DNA of 64,000 nucleotides from Lacibacter sp. H407 (GCF_037892605.1 NZ_JBBKTU010000001.1:1240001-1304000); one strand, 5' to 3'; numbered from the stretch's first letter, positions 18,365-27,191 are shown. Program-made: numbers and translations. The notes: a model not told the origin generated them from the letters alone.

Positions 18365-18835
18365 TTATAATAAAGCCTGCCACTTCGTGCTTTCCGCATA
18401 CTCACGAATCGTATTGTTTCGTTTCTCGATAAGTAGTTTCATATAACCCGTGAGATAAATACGATTGAAGAGTTTTCCAACAGCACCATATGGTACTTCA
18501 AAAACCACTTCGTCGATCATGATGGTTCCATTGTTAACAGCTTTGAAATGATGTTTGTGTTCGTACGAAACAAAGTCTCCTTTCTCCATAATGTCTTCAA
18601 AATAATCAGGGCTCTTCATCTCGGTGATCTTCACCGTCATGAACCGTGTTTTATAAAGATGCTTCGCTTTCCATGTAACGTACTCTCCTTGTTTAATAAG
18701 GCCCGATGTAACACCACCCACAGCTTCTTCGTTATTATCCTGTTGCGAAATTTTATGCAACCCAATGTGCCTGCTAAGATCAAACACACGTTCAATGGGC
18801 GCTGCAATAAATGTGGTAACGTGAATAGATGGCAT
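18365..18835 (-). CDS. SRPBCC (START-like) ligand-binding family protein
   Basis: Encodes 156 residues. The opening IHVTTFIAAPIERVFDLSRHIGLHK is the typical first strand and helix of the SRPBCC fold, and the C-terminal helix (VGKLFNRIYLTGYMKLLIEKRNN) closes the cavity. The family covers polyketide cyclase-like and cell-division-inhibitor SulA-like (TIGR-type) annotations; no catalytic residue can be assigned. It has no signal peptide. Its start is 22 nt after the gcvT terminator hairpin, so it is transcribed separately. Confidence 0.75.
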   Translation of the reverse strand: MPSIHVTTFIAAPIERVFDLSRHIGLHKISQQDNNEEAVGGVTSGLIKQGEYVTWKAKHLYKTRFMTVKITEMKSPDYFEDIMEKGDFVSYEHKHHFKAVNNGTIMIDEVVFEVPYGAVGKLFNRIYLTGYMKLLIEKRNNTIREYAESTKWQALL

Positions 18836-18856
18836 AGAAAGTGGTTGTTTAAAAAA

Positions 18857-18889
18857 CGATGAGTCACCTTTTTCGTTGGTGACTCATCG
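18857..18889 (-). terminator. terminator of gcvT
   Basis: A perfect 12-bp stem (CGATGAGTCACC with GGTGACTCATCG) with a 9-nt loop lies 50 nt beyond the gcvT stop. On the minus strand it is followed by six T. It separates gcvT from the SRPBCC gene. Confidence 0.9.
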
Positions 18890-18939
18890 GCTGCTATTTA
18901 TCAGCAAGAATAATGCCTTTTACTTTTACAGAACATTTT

Positions 18940-20025
18940 TTACAGGAAGGGAGTCTTTACTACTTTTGCTTTCAACAGTTTATCACGAACCTCCACATAG
19001 ATCTCGGAATCAAAATTGGCATGAGAGGTTGCCACGTAGCCAAGCCCGATCGCTTTTTGTAACGAAGGAGATTGTGTGCCGCTGGTTACCTTGCCAATTT
19101 CATTACCATCTGCATCTTTGATCTTGTAATCATGTCGGGGAATACCACGATCGATCATTTCAAAACCAACCAGCTTGCGTTTTACTCCTTCAGCTTTTTG
19201 TTTTTCTAAAATTTCTTTGGCTGTAAAGTCTTTGTTGAATTTTGTAACCCAACCGAGCCCACCTTCTAATGGTGTTGTTGTATCGTCAATATCGTTGCCG
19301 TATAAACAAAAACCTTTTTCTAAACGCAGTGTATCTCTTGCACCAAGTCCTATCGGTTTAATACCTGCGGATTTGCCCGCTTCAAAAATGGCATCCCATA
19401 TTGTATCTGCAGCACCATTGCTGTCTTCAAAATAAATTTCAACTCCACCTGCGCCTGTATAACCGGTTGCACTTATCAATACATTATCAACTCCGGCAAA
19501 TGTTCCTTTTACAAAAGTGTAATATTTGAGGTTGAGGATATCCATTTCAGTAAGCGGCTGCAGAATTTTTGTTGCGTTGGGACCTTGTATTGCAAGTAAG
19601 CAGGTTCTTTCACTGATGTTGTGCATCTCAACATTATTGGTATTGAACTGCTGGATCCAGTTCCAGTCTTTTTCAATGTTGCTGGCATTTACCACCAACA
19701 TATATACTTTATTTTCTTCCACACAATACACCAAAAGATCATCCACGATACCACCTTGTGCATTCGGAAGGCAACTGTACTGTGCTTTTCCATTGCTGAG
19801 TTTAGCCGCATCGTTGCTGGTAACACGTTGTATAAGATCCAACGCTCCTTCGCCTTTTAAAATGAACTCACCCATGTGACTCACATCAAACACACCTGCG
19901 TTGTTACGTACAGCTGCATGTTCATCATTAATACCGGTATAAGAAATAGGCATATTGTAACCGGCAAATTCGGCCATCTTCGCACCAAGAGCAATGTGTT
20001 TGCTTGTAAAGGGGGTTGATTTCAT
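18940..20025 (-). CDS. gcvT: aminomethyltransferase, glycine cleavage system T protein
   Basis: Encodes 361 residues of normal length. It transfers the methylene group of aminomethylated lipoate on GcvH to tetrahydrofolate, releasing ammonia. Family blocks are easy to see: N-terminal [50 protein letters not shown], the folate-site Asp region [40 protein letters not shown] and the C-terminal [13 protein letters not shown]. Cytosolic. gcvH and gcvP are not neighbours, as is common in this phylum. It has its own terminator. Confidence 0.95.
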   Translation of the reverse strand: MKSTPFTSKHIALGAKMAEFAGYNMPISYTGINDEHAAVRNNAGVFDVSHMGEFILKGEGALDLIQRVTSNDAAKLSNGKAQYSCLPNAQGGIVDDLLVYCVEENKVYMLVVNASNIEKDWNWIQQFNTNNVEMHNISERTCLLAIQGPNATKILQPLTEMDILNLKYYTFVKGTFAGVDNVLISATGYTGAGGVEIYFEDSNGAADTIWDAIFEAGKSAGIKPIGLGARDTLRLEKGFCLYGNDIDDTTTPLEGGLGWVTKFNKDFTAKEILEKQKAEGVKRKLVGFEMIDRGIPRHDYKIKDADGNEIGKVTSGTQSPSLQKAIGLGYVATSHANFDSEIYVEVRDKLLKAKVVKTPFL

Positions 20026-20099
20026 TTTTCAATCGTTTGTGATGGGCACAAAAGTAAAGGAAGCAGGAGAATGAACGATGAGAAGTTTTGAAAAACAGG

Positions 20100-20117
20100 A
20101 TCGTTTGAAAAAACGAT
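20100..20117 (-). terminator. weak hairpin after the GNAT gene
   Basis: ATCGTTT and AAACGAT form a perfect 7-bp stem with a 4-nt loop 19 nt beyond the GNAT stop. The stem is A/T-rich and the following minus-strand T tract is interrupted, so termination efficiency is doubtful; the region also holds the gcvT promoter. Confidence 0.35.
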
Positions 20118-20135
20118 TGCACAAACTGTACGCTA

Positions 20136-20651
20136 TTAACTTCGGTTCCAACTGCTGCGATCTAAAATGTAAACAGCTGTTTCGTCTTCACCAAATGTTC
20201 TCTTTTCAACAAACCGAAAACCTAGTCGTTCATAAAAACGATGTGCTGCTGTATTGGAAAGAAGCGGATCAATAAGAATGGCGGTAACATGTTCATTTGC
20301 AAAACAGCGTTCAATGGCCAGCTGCATCATGCGTGTACCGTAGCCTTTATTCAGGTGTTGTTGTTCACCGATCCATATATCGATAGCACGAAGATTTTGT
20401 TCAACATCGCCCCAGTAATGCGTTTCTTCCAAAGCCGGATCAATGATCTGCACAAAACCAATTGGCACGCTGTTTAGTTCTGCCATCAGTTGTTCACGCC
20501 AGGAAAAAAGTTTCAGCAATTCTGTTGCCCACTCCCAATCATCGTTGGGGTCGGAATCAATGACATGTTGCTGCTGATCCCAATATTCGAGTGTGGGCAA
20601 ATCTTCAATGGTAGCCGCACGAAGCGTGATGACTTGTGATAATTGATCCAT
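20136..20651 (-). CDS. GNAT family N-acetyltransferase, AAC(6')-like
   Basis: Encodes 171 residues from the ATG at 20651 (MDQLSQVITLRAATIEDL). The acetyl-CoA site is in IDIWIGEQQHLNKGYGTRMMQ (the Q/RxxGxG/A equivalent is NKGYGT) and the C-terminal NTAAHRFYERLGFRFVEKRTFGEDE closely follows the AAC(6')-type signature with the catalytic-region Tyr. Relatives acetylate aminoglycosides or other amines; chromosomal copies like this often have a non-resistance substrate, which cannot be read from sequence. An upstream extension to 20705 would overlap the small membrane protein gene and is rejected. Confidence 0.85.
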   Translation of the reverse strand: MDQLSQVITLRAATIEDLPTLEYWDQQQHVIDSDPNDDWEWATELLKLFSWREQLMAELNSVPIGFVQIIDPALEETHYWGDVEQNLRAIDIWIGEQQHLNKGYGTRMMQLAIERCFANEHVTAILIDPLLSNTAAHRFYERLGFRFVEKRTFGEDETAVYILDRSSWNRS

Positions 20652-20680
20652 CGCACAAGCTTTGGTTTGCTCCAATAAAA

Positions 20681-20782
20681 TTACCGAAGATAACCCAGCA
20701 GCCAAAGCAATCCGTAGAGAATGGCAATGATCAGAAAACTGATGAGCAGTACTTCTGAGATCTTTTTAATTCTTGATTTCAT
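20681..20782 (-). CDS. 33-residue single-pass membrane protein
   Basis: An ATG at 20782 opens a frame of 33 codons ending in TAA at 20681, 29 nt before the GNAT start. The peptide begins MKSRIKKISE (net positive) and then has one hydrophobic helix (about residues 11-32, rich in Leu/Ile with YG and WLLG). The positive-inside rule puts the N-terminus in the cytoplasm. It is too short for a family call. The gene order and spacing suggest co-transcription with the GNAT gene. It may be real, since the tail is not just random A/T-rich sequence, but only expression or conservation would prove it. Confidence 0.5.
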   Translation of the reverse strand: MKSRIKKISEVLLISFLIIAILYGLLWLLGYLR

Positions 20783-20864
20783 GACAAGGTGATTTGAATT
20801 GAATCAACGGGAAAACCCGTTATGTATTCAATGATATGATAAGGTAATGGTTAATGCGGATGTA

Positions 20865-21335
20865 TTAATGATCTACGCTGATGATGCGTGTTACTTTCCA
20901 GCCTTGTTCTGTTTTTTTCCAGGTATGGATAAACTTGAAAACACCACAATCCATCTTTCCGTTTTCCATATGGCAGAATCTGTGTTGTGCAATCTGAACG
21001 GCACCATAGCCGGGAATGGGATATACTTCCATCGTTTCTTTCAACAATTCCCGTTTCAGATCCGGAACATTTTTCTTTATTCGTTCAAACGCTGCAATGT
21101 TATCTGCATAAAACGTAACAACGGTCCTGTCGTGATAAAATTCAAGTGTTGAATCCATGTAACTGCTGAAAACCTTCACGTCTTTGTTGAATGCAGCAAA
21201 CCATGCACTGTCTAATTTGAAAATAGTTTCAAACAATTCTTTGTCGTGCTGTTTTTTATTTGTTCGCTGTGCATGTGCTGCACCAAATACAACGATCGCA
21301 ATTAATACAGCAGTAATAAACTTCAGTTTACGCAT
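20865..21335 (-). CDS. exported SnoaL/DUF4440-like protein
   Basis: Encodes 156 residues from the ATG at 21335; upstream codons to 21431 run through the terminator hairpin of the preceding gene and are not coding. A signal peptide (MRKLKFITAVLIAIVVFGAAHAQ) precedes an NTF2-like cone: LDSAWFAAFNKDVKVFSSYMDSTLEFYHD, then KRELLKETMEVYPIPGYGAVQIAQHRFCH and the final strand FKFIHTWKKTEQGWKVTRIISVDH, which is the typical ending of SnoaL-like/DUF4440 proteins. The fold binds small hydrophobic ligands or acts as an isomerase; no function can be assigned. The protein should be periplasmic. Confidence 0.8.
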   Translation of the reverse strand: MRKLKFITAVLIAIVVFGAAHAQRTNKKQHDKELFETIFKLDSAWFAAFNKDVKVFSSYMDSTLEFYHDRTVVTFYADNIAAFERIKKNVPDLKRELLKETMEVYPIPGYGAVQIAQHRFCHMENGKMDCGVFKFIHTWKKTEQGWKVTRIISVDH

Positions 21336-21386
21336 AAATAAGGTTGAATGGTTGATGATGACTGTTGTGTAAGCGCCTGAAAAAAA

Positions 21387-21416
21387 GCCCCTCCGTTTTT
21401 TGCAAAACTTCGGGGC
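21387..21416 (-). terminator. terminator of the PspC gene
   Basis: GCCCC and GGGGC form the base of a hairpin, with an inner stem of GTTTT and AAAAC separated by a purine internal loop. On the minus strand seven T follow. It lies 28 nt beyond the stop at 21444. Confidence 0.7.
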
Positions 21417-21443
21417 CGTTGGCTGTTCCAACTTTAACCGAGG

Positions 21444-23675
21444 TTATAGTGCGTTAATAGTCATTGGTTGTATGATCACAGCATCGGTATTGGGTGCTGC
21501 TATCCGTTCAACGATCTGTTTTGCCGGGGTAGTAGGTGTTTTTGGTGCTTCAGGATTGTAACGGTAGCGAAGGCTGTCGTTTTCTTTCTTCCTGTTTTTT
21601 AATTCTTCTTCTTTTTCCTGCAACTCTTTCTTTTCACGTTCCAGGCGCTCCAGTTCGTTTTCAATTGTTCCTTCTTCACGCTCAATTTTCTGTATCTTAT
21701 CTTTTCCATCTACACGCTCCAATCCATCTTCTGTCATTATATATTCAACATCTGTATCATTCCACCCACTGTTGCTCCAGCGATGATCATCTTCCCACTC
21801 CCAATCGCCACCACGACCGTTGAAGGTAATGTTATGCCACTCTAAACGATCAACACTTCTGTCGATATAGATTCGTTTGCCAACCGGAACTTCAATACTT
21901 ACAACCACTCGCTGGTTGCGGAACTTTGATTGTTCACTCACTGTAAATCCTTTGTTCAATGAAAGCACACTGTCTTTGAAATTCAGTCCGTATTTGATTG
22001 ATTGTGCACTGTTGTATGCTTTGTCTCTTGTTGGTCCTGAGCTGCGTTTATCATACTTCACATGAAACAGGCTGTCGGTACTTTTTACGATGCGTAAACG
22101 GATGCTGTTGATATATAAACTGTCGCCATCCATGCTGAACACATCATCTATTCCAAATGCACGGCCATATACTTTTACTTTTTCTGTTGGCACTTTCACG
22201 ATCATTTTACCTGCAACCGGTTGTGCAATTTCCACTACCTGTTGTTCCTGTGCTGATACACGGAAGTTGTTCACGAATGATGATACCAGGATGATAAAGC
22301 AAACCAAACCTAAGAACCATAAGAAACCGAATGTGTAACCGAGATAAGGATTGCGGCTTTTTGAACCGATGATCTTACGGATCACCCAGGTTAACAATGC
22401 AATCACCGGTACAAGCATGAACAGTAACAATGTTCCCCAAGCCGCTACATGTTGCCATGTGCCTTCTAAGAAAAATCCTTTAAAAGGGAAGGCTGCTACA
22501 CCGGCGAATGTTACACCGATCAACGCCATCAATAAAGAAAATGCTATAACACCGGCAACAAACAAAAAGAATGCTTTGAACAACACACCAATTGCATGAC
22601 CGATACCACTTCCTGCACTGCGTGCAATAGGTGCTGCTTCTGTTGCGAAGGCTCTGCTTTTTGTTCCCATTTCGGAACTGATGCGTTGTGCCCCTTCACT
22701 TATTGTTGAGCTTACACGTTGTGCGCCTTCTTTTATTTCTTCACTCATTTGTGAAGCTCTTTCTTTAATAGTACCACCGGTACCAAGTTCTTCCTGTACT
22801 GCATTTTTAATACTGTTCACATCGATCTTTTCACCACGCATCTGCAGTTTTTCAGTTGCACTGCTGGCCAATGGTAATACGATCCAGAGAATCACATAAA
22901 TCACAAACAGTGTTCCGCCAAAACCGCCGAAGATGAAATCAGGTTCAAAATCAAAGTCGAACATTGCATTGCGGAAGATCGAAGAAATGATTCCAAGAAT
23001 GAGTGGTAATGTAAACACTACACGTGGAATCCAAACAGGTATATTAAAGTAGCTCGCTAAACCACTTGCCACACCACCAATCACTTTATCATCGGGGTTG
23101 CGGAACAAACGCTTGCGGATATTTGTTTTGAGATCTTTGATCGGTAACACGATCCACAATACAATATAGATGAGTACACCTGTACCAAAACCACCAAAGG
23201 TGATAAGGGCAAACAGAATACGTACTACTGTAGGATCGATCTTTAAATAATGTGCCAATCCGCTACAAACACCACCCAACACTTTATCGTTGGCATTTCG
23301 GCCGAGACTTCCACGTGGCTCTTCAGAAGCTGTTGCGAAAGCAGATGATGTAGACGATGTTGATGATGAAGTTGAGCTACTATGGCCGGTTGATGCACCT
23401 GTTTCATTATCCATTTGCTCAAAATCTTCCACACTACCCATGCTGCTGCAAATAGCGGTTACCTTTTCTTCGGTAATACAGGTAGCGCCTTTTTTCAGGT
23501 CTTCATCAAACAACTCAGCAATACGATCTTCAATATCATTGATGATCTCATCACGTCCTTCTTCATTGGCAAAATAGCGGCGCAGACTTTCGGTGTATCT
23601 CTGCAATTGTTCAAAAGCCGCTTCCTCAATGGGTATTACCCGGCCCTTGAAGTTTATATTAATTACCTTTTTCAT
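21444..23675 (-). CDS. PspC domain envelope stress protein
   Basis: Encodes 743 residues. The first 90 residues form a small soluble domain (MKKVININFKGRVIPIEEAA) seen in front of PspC in this phylum. Two consecutive PspC domains follow, each with the signature K(V/I)xGGVxSGLAxY and one or two membrane helices (about 125-185 and 190-275). Then come an amphipathic stretch with repeated (S)EGAQRISSE motifs, a four-helix membrane part (about 355-480), a DUF4097-like beta region (about 500-640), and a Glu/Lys coiled coil near 660-700. PspC proteins sense membrane damage or phage-shock conditions; the rest is inferred. It is 19 nt downstream of the PadR regulator, with which it forms an operon. 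Confidence 0.85.
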   Translation of the reverse strand: MKKVININFKGRVIPIEEAAFEQLQRYTESLRRYFANEEGRDEIINDIEDRIAELFDEDLKKGATCITEEKVTAICSSMGSVEDFEQMDNETGASTGHSSSTSSSTSSTSSAFATASEEPRGSLGRNANDKVLGGVCSGLAHYLKIDPTVVRILFALITFGGFGTGVLIYIVLWIVLPIKDLKTNIRKRLFRNPDDKVIGGVASGLASYFNIPVWIPRVVFTLPLILGIISSIFRNAMFDFDFEPDFIFGGFGGTLFVIYVILWIVLPLASSATEKLQMRGEKIDVNSIKNAVQEELGTGGTIKERASQMSEEIKEGAQRVSSTISEGAQRISSEMGTKSRAFATEAAPIARSAGSGIGHAIGVLFKAFFLFVAGVIAFSLLMALIGVTFAGVAAFPFKGFFLEGTWQHVAAWGTLLLFMLVPVIALLTWVIRKIIGSKSRNPYLGYTFGFLWFLGLVCFIILVSSFVNNFRVSAQEQQVVEIAQPVAGKMIVKVPTEKVKVYGRAFGIDDVFSMDGDSLYINSIRLRIVKSTDSLFHVKYDKRSSGPTRDKAYNSAQSIKYGLNFKDSVLSLNKGFTVSEQSKFRNQRVVVSIEVPVGKRIYIDRSVDRLEWHNITFNGRGGDWEWEDDHRWSNSGWNDTDVEYIMTEDGLERVDGKDKIQKIEREEGTIENELERLEREKKELQEKEEELKNRKKENDSLRYRYNPEAPKTPTTPAKQIVERIAAPNTDAVIIQPMTINAL

Positions 23676-23694
23676 AATAATAACAGTTTAATGG

Positions 23695-24093
23695 TTAAAG
23701 TGGACTTTCAGATGTTGGAGGATGAACCTGTACGCTTTCGCCGGTAACGGTAGCATTGACCCTTCCGTTCTTCTTGGTAACGGCTTCAACCGAACTGGAC
23801 ATTTCGTTCCATGTTTGTTCCAGCTCTTTGTAAAAGGCAGCTCCTTTTTCTGTTAGTGCAAAATATTTACGGGGTGGTCCGCTGCTGCTTTCAACCCAGC
23901 GGTACGTTAGCAAATCGGCATTCTTCAATCGGGTAAGTAGTGGATACAGGGTTCCTTCGAGGATGTTAAGGTTTGCCTTTTTCATTTCCTCTATAATATC
24001 ACTGGGGTACACCTCGCCCCGTTGGATAACGGAGAGAATGCAAAACTCCAGGACTCCCTTGCGCATCTGGCTTTGTGTGTTCTCGATATTCAT
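23695..24093 (-). CDS. PadR family transcriptional regulator
   Basis: Encodes 132 residues. The PadR winged helix covers about 8-95: MRKGVLEFCILSVIQRGEVYPSDIIEEMKK, NILEGTLYPLLTRLKNADLL and the wing RWVESSSGPPRKYFALTEKG. It lacks the long C-terminal helix domain, so it belongs to the short PadR-s2 class, which dimerises through the last helix (about 95-115). The gene sits directly upstream of the PspC gene. The promoter at 24199-24229 carries an inverted repeat over its -33 element, the expected arrangement for autorepression. Confidence 0.9.
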   Translation of the reverse strand: MNIENTQSQMRKGVLEFCILSVIQRGEVYPSDIIEEMKKANLNILEGTLYPLLTRLKNADLLTYRWVESSSGPPRKYFALTEKGAAFYKELEQTWNEMSSSVEAVTKKNGRVNATVTGESVQVHPPTSESPL

Positions 24094-24422
24094 AACCTGA
24101 GGAGTTTGTTTGTTTGGGTGAAAGGTGGTGGAGAAGTTGTACGGAGAGCTCTTCCTTTTTGCTTCTGCCTTCCAATCACCTTAATTACATTGACAAAACA
24201 AAGCTAAGTGAAAATTCAGTACTATGCAACACAAAGTACCATCTTTTTTTTAGTAGCTGGCAGAAAACGATAGTATAAAAATATCAAAATGCTGATTTTC
24301 AACACTTTCCCTTCCAAAAAAAATTTTAGGAAATTGAAAATATTTTTCGCTCATTGTCGGATTTTTGGAAAATTTAGTAGAAATCGGACAGAAACAACCT
24401 GATGGGACGAGTTTTGGGGAGA
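24094..24422. other. gene-free stretch upstream of padR
   Basis: The right part of the leader of padR (24094-24240) holds the promoter and the inverted repeat described separately. The remainder to 24422 is A/T-rich with runs of A and T, contains no coding frame and no hairpin that would serve as terminator for the fatty acid hydroxylase gene ending at 24423. Confidence 0.5.
24199..24239 (-). promoter_or_regulatory. padR-pspC promoter with overlapping operator-like dyad
   Basis: On the minus strand TTG at 24229-24227 and TAGCTTTG at 24206-24199 are 20 bp apart and match the Bacteroidota -33/-7 pair. The arms GTACT (24219-24223) and AGTAC (24235-24239) form an inverted repeat with an 11-bp spacer centred exactly on the -33 element. 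This is a likely PadR operator. Confidence 0.55.
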
Positions 24423-25247
24423 CTATTTCTCCAGTTTACCGAACGGCTTTTTCATCAGCGTTACCACATCTTCATCCTTTTCTTCGGGATAGTAGCGGTC
24501 GAGGCCATAACGCACCTGCTTAATATCCAGGCTGGAAAATGTGCCCAGCAGCCGGTCCCAAATGGAAAACACGGCACCATAATTACTATCGGTATAAGGT
24601 TGCTTCCAGTGATGATGCACTTTGTGCATGTTGGGTGAAATGAGAAACCAGCTGAGCGCTTTGTCAAGTTTTACGGGCAGGCTGATGTTGGCGTGTGTAA
24701 AGGCGGTAGCCAGCACAACCAGTGTTTGATAGATCATAACACTGTACATCGGTGCGCCAGAAATAAAAATGAGCAGTAAAAAGAAAATACCTCTCAACAA
24801 ACTGTCGCCGGGATGGTGGCGTAGGCCCGTTGTTACATCCACATTGGTATCACTATGATGGATGAGATGAAAGCGCCACAACACCGGTACTTTGTGCATC
24901 ACCAAATGCACCAGCCAGCTGCTGAAGTCGAGCGCAAATACACCAATAAAGATCGATACCAGCACATTCGCATTGGTCCAGTACACCAGTCCAAACTTTG
25001 CATCGGCACACCAATCGCTCAACCCAACAATTAAAATTGCAAGGAATGTATGGATGATGAGATGAATAACAGTGAATACAAAATTGACACCTGCGTGGCG
25101 CAGTTTTGTTTTTTTGTAGTTGAGTGAAAACAGTGGAATAGCACCTTCAATGATCCAGAACAACAGCAAGCCGCCTACTAAAATGGCCATCCGTTCAAGC
25201 GGACGTTGTTCAAGTGTTTGAAAATGTTCAAGGATTTGATTCCACAT
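24423..25247 (-). CDS. sterol desaturase / fatty acid hydroxylase family membrane enzyme
   Basis: Encodes 274 residues with about four or five membrane helices. The eight-histidine di-iron signature of the superfamily is complete: HLVMH, then HLIHH, then the C-terminal HKVHHH. Enzymes of this type insert oxygen into or desaturate lipid chains (fatty acids, sterols, carotenoids) using O2 in the inner membrane; the substrate cannot be told. In Bacteroidota similar genes are often linked to ornithine- or sulfonolipid synthesis, but no such partner is adjacent. Start ATG at 25247 fits, with the first helix beginning near residue 20. Confidence 0.85.
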   Translation of the reverse strand: MWNQILEHFQTLEQRPLERMAILVGGLLLFWIIEGAIPLFSLNYKKTKLRHAGVNFVFTVIHLIIHTFLAILIVGLSDWCADAKFGLVYWTNANVLVSIFIGVFALDFSSWLVHLVMHKVPVLWRFHLIHHSDTNVDVTTGLRHHPGDSLLRGIFFLLLIFISGAPMYSVMIYQTLVVLATAFTHANISLPVKLDKALSWFLISPNMHKVHHHWKQPYTDSNYGAVFSIWDRLLGTFSSLDIKQVRYGLDRYYPEEKDEDVVTLMKKPFGKLEK

Positions 25248-25311
25248 GGCGTTCGATTTCGTCCAAAAGTTACGAAGTGATCGGCTGATAGAGAAAAAAT
25301 GTTTAGTCCTG

Positions 25312-25734
25312 TCAAACGACGGCGTCCGACGGTTTTTCTTTCACTTCTTCAAACTCATTTCCACAATCAAAACAATGATATACTTTTTTAGCACCAATAG
25401 CCATATCGCCCAACAGAAACGTAAAGATGGCGCTGAACCAATTGGATGGTTTCCGGTTGCTCACAATGTGTTCAACATTCAATGAGCCGCAGTTGATACA
25501 GGCTCTGTTTTCTTTTGCTTTGTTGATGAGAACTCGCAGTAACCCGGCAGCCCGTTCGCTTTGTGATTCATGCACCATGAGTTTGATGCCGCCGAGTGCA
25601 TTGGTTAAGATAGGATCGATGGTAACCGTAAACTCATCTTTGAGCCAGCAATTGATGCCTTCTTCCTGGAGTTGCATGAGGTGAAGGTTAGCATCAATGT
25701 AATTGTCGTATGTGTTAACGAGGGTGTAGCTCAT
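25312..25734 (-). CDS. DUF2007 domain protein
   Basis: Encodes 140 residues. The first 70 residues match the DUF2007 (putative signal-transducing protein) fold: YTLVNTYDNYIDANLHLMQLQEEGINCWLKDE and GGIKLMVHESQSERAAGLL. The C-terminal part holds a zinc-ribbon-like pair, CINCGSLN and HCFDCGNEF, with a hydrophobic stretch between them (WFSAIFTFLLGDMAIGA). The role is unknown. It is cytosolic or membrane-associated, and 64 nt upstream of the hydroxylase gene in the same direction. Confidence 0.8.
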   Translation of the reverse strand: MSYTLVNTYDNYIDANLHLMQLQEEGINCWLKDEFTVTIDPILTNALGGIKLMVHESQSERAAGLLRVLINKAKENRACINCGSLNVEHIVSNRKPSNWFSAIFTFLLGDMAIGAKKVYHCFDCGNEFEEVKEKPSDAVV

Positions 25735-25816
25735 TGTCTAATTTAGGAACTAATATTTGATTATCACCTTAATGAGAATAAGTCTGAAATTCCTAATTTT
25801 AAACAGATCTAATAGT

Positions 25817-26290
25817 ATGAACACAACGCAACCACTTACCTCTTTAATAAAACACACCCGCCAAGTTCAATATTTGTATCTGATACTGATTGCATGGACA
25901 ATCATTGGTTTTCTCTTTCGATGGGATAATAATATGCAGGTTGGCTGCACCATTCAAAGTGACAATATTCTAGGACAGGATAATATTTTTTTTAGCGCTA
26001 CATCAATTATCCTTTTAACACTAGGCGTTTCTTTTCAACGCAATAACGAGCGAATCTGGTTCCTCTTTTTAGAATTGCTGTATTGGCTACTGAAGTTGTT
26101 TTATTGGAAAGGTGGCTACGGAGTAGGCATTGGCGGAATACCAATTTTTACGGTAGTTTTCTTTGATATGATTGCTTTGTTTCTGCGCATTATGCTGCTG
26201 AATGCTACGCTTGAGTTTAAGTTTGCAAATAATTATATTCTTATTCCATTGTTCATATTTTTTTATGTAAAGCTGTATTTTTTCCAATAA
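25817..26290 (+). CDS. uncharacterised integral membrane protein
   Basis: Encodes 157 residues from the ATG at 25817 (MNTTQPLTSLIKHTRQVQ). Four to five hydrophobic helices are visible, with aromatic-rich loops (RWDNNMQV, YWKGGYG). No family was recognised. The A/T content is higher than in neighbouring genes. It is convergent with the next gene and ends inside the A-run of the hairpin at 26295-26316. Confidence 0.6.
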   Translation: MNTTQPLTSLIKHTRQVQYLYLILIAWTIIGFLFRWDNNMQVGCTIQSDNILGQDNIFFSATSIILLTLGVSFQRNNERIWFLFLELLYWLLKLFYWKGGYGVGIGGIPIFTVVFFDMIALFLRIMLLNATLEFKFANNYILIPLFIFFYVKLYFFQ

Positions 26291-26294
26291 AAAA

Positions 26295-26316
26295 ATCCCG
26301 CCTTACCAAGCGGGAT
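26295..26316 (-). terminator. terminator between convergent genes
   Basis: ATCCCGC and GCGGGAT form a 7-bp stem with an 8-nt loop, followed on the minus strand by seven T. It serves the gene that ends at 26337 and may act in both directions. Confidence 0.8.
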
Positions 26317-26336
26317 CAAATACCTAAACGATATCA

Positions 26337-27032
26337 TCAATTCTTTCCAAATACAATTTCTGCTCCAAGTTGAAAACTTCGTGGCAGCGGTGTCTTGTAA
26401 GGGGGCTCACTACCTTCAGGTGCTGAGCGGTAGGCCGGAATTAAACCAATATGTCCACCAGCCAATAAGCGGATGACGCCCATATTTTTTACAGTAAAGT
26501 TCAAACTGATATTACCTAACAACCCGGCATAACCCAACGGCTTTTCATACTTGTTGCCAAATTCATAATCTGCAGCTCCGGTTTTTTTAATGGTGCCTTT
26601 GTATTGCAACGGCACAGCAAGATAACCGCCCACGTTCATTCCCAATGGCAGCACGCCAAAGAATCGTCCGTAACCGCCAACTGTAATTGGCAACTCAATC
26701 GCTGAAATTTTGAGTTGAGTTCCCGAGTACTGTCCTTCTTTAATATTGATGTTGTTTGAACGGAGTGCTAACCCGATTGTTTTGTACGAATGAAATCCAA
26801 GGTTGTTTTGTCTGAGATATGATTGCCTGCTCAACTGCAGATAAAATCCCTGCCGGCCCATTTTTACTTCACCAAAATCTTCGCCGCTGAAGGTTGCGTT
26901 TTGCACAGGAAGTGCCAACTGGACACCAAGGCCTTTTCCAAAATCATCCTGTGCATGTATATGATTGGTGCTGATGATAAATACAATGAAAAGAATAATG
27001 ATTCCTCTTTTGGCGTGTTTTTGTTGCTGCAT
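26337..27032 (-). CDS. uncharacterised outer-membrane beta-barrel-like protein
   Basis: Encodes 231 residues. A signal peptide (GIIILFIVFIISTNHIHAQ) is followed by alternating polar and apolar beta strands with many Gly and aromatic residues (for example GFYLQLSRQSYL, VGGYGRFFGVLPLGMNVGGYLAVPLQYKG, ISLNFTVKNMGVIRLLAGGHIGL) and the C-terminal strand SFQLGAEIVFGKN. This pattern suggests a small outer-membrane barrel, comparable to the Bacteroidota PorT/OmpW-like families, but no family can be named. Flanked by its own terminator, and separated from dnaN by another. Confidence 0.65.
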   Translation of the reverse strand: MQQQKHAKRGIIILFIVFIISTNHIHAQDDFGKGLGVQLALPVQNATFSGEDFGEVKMGRQGFYLQLSRQSYLRQNNLGFHSYKTIGLALRSNNINIKEGQYSGTQLKISAIELPITVGGYGRFFGVLPLGMNVGGYLAVPLQYKGTIKKTGAADYEFGNKYEKPLGYAGLLGNISLNFTVKNMGVIRLLAGGHIGLIPAYRSAPEGSEPPYKTPLPRSFQLGAEIVFGKN

Positions 27033-27114
27033 ACAATGTGTTTGATTTTTTGCTGGCTAAGTACGCCAGCATTTCTCAAACAATTGTACCCGCCACAGGG
27101 TATATTGAATAAAA

Positions 27115-27140
27115 AAGTCCCGCCATTGTAAGCGGGACTT
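27115..27140 (-). terminator. terminator of dnaN
   Basis: AAGTCCCGC and GCGGGACTT form a perfect 9-bp stem with an 8-nt loop; on the minus strand a T-run follows. It lies 52 nt beyond the dnaN stop. Confidence 0.9.
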
Positions 27141-27191
27141 CTATTGTTAGTTTTGGTTTCGACTTTTGCTTTAAGGTTATGAGTTTCCGTA

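Noticed and set aside
20136-20651. AAC(6')-type aminoglycoside resistance gene
   Set aside because: Only the GNAT fold and C-terminal signature are seen; no integron, mobile element or resistance context, so resistance is not claimed.
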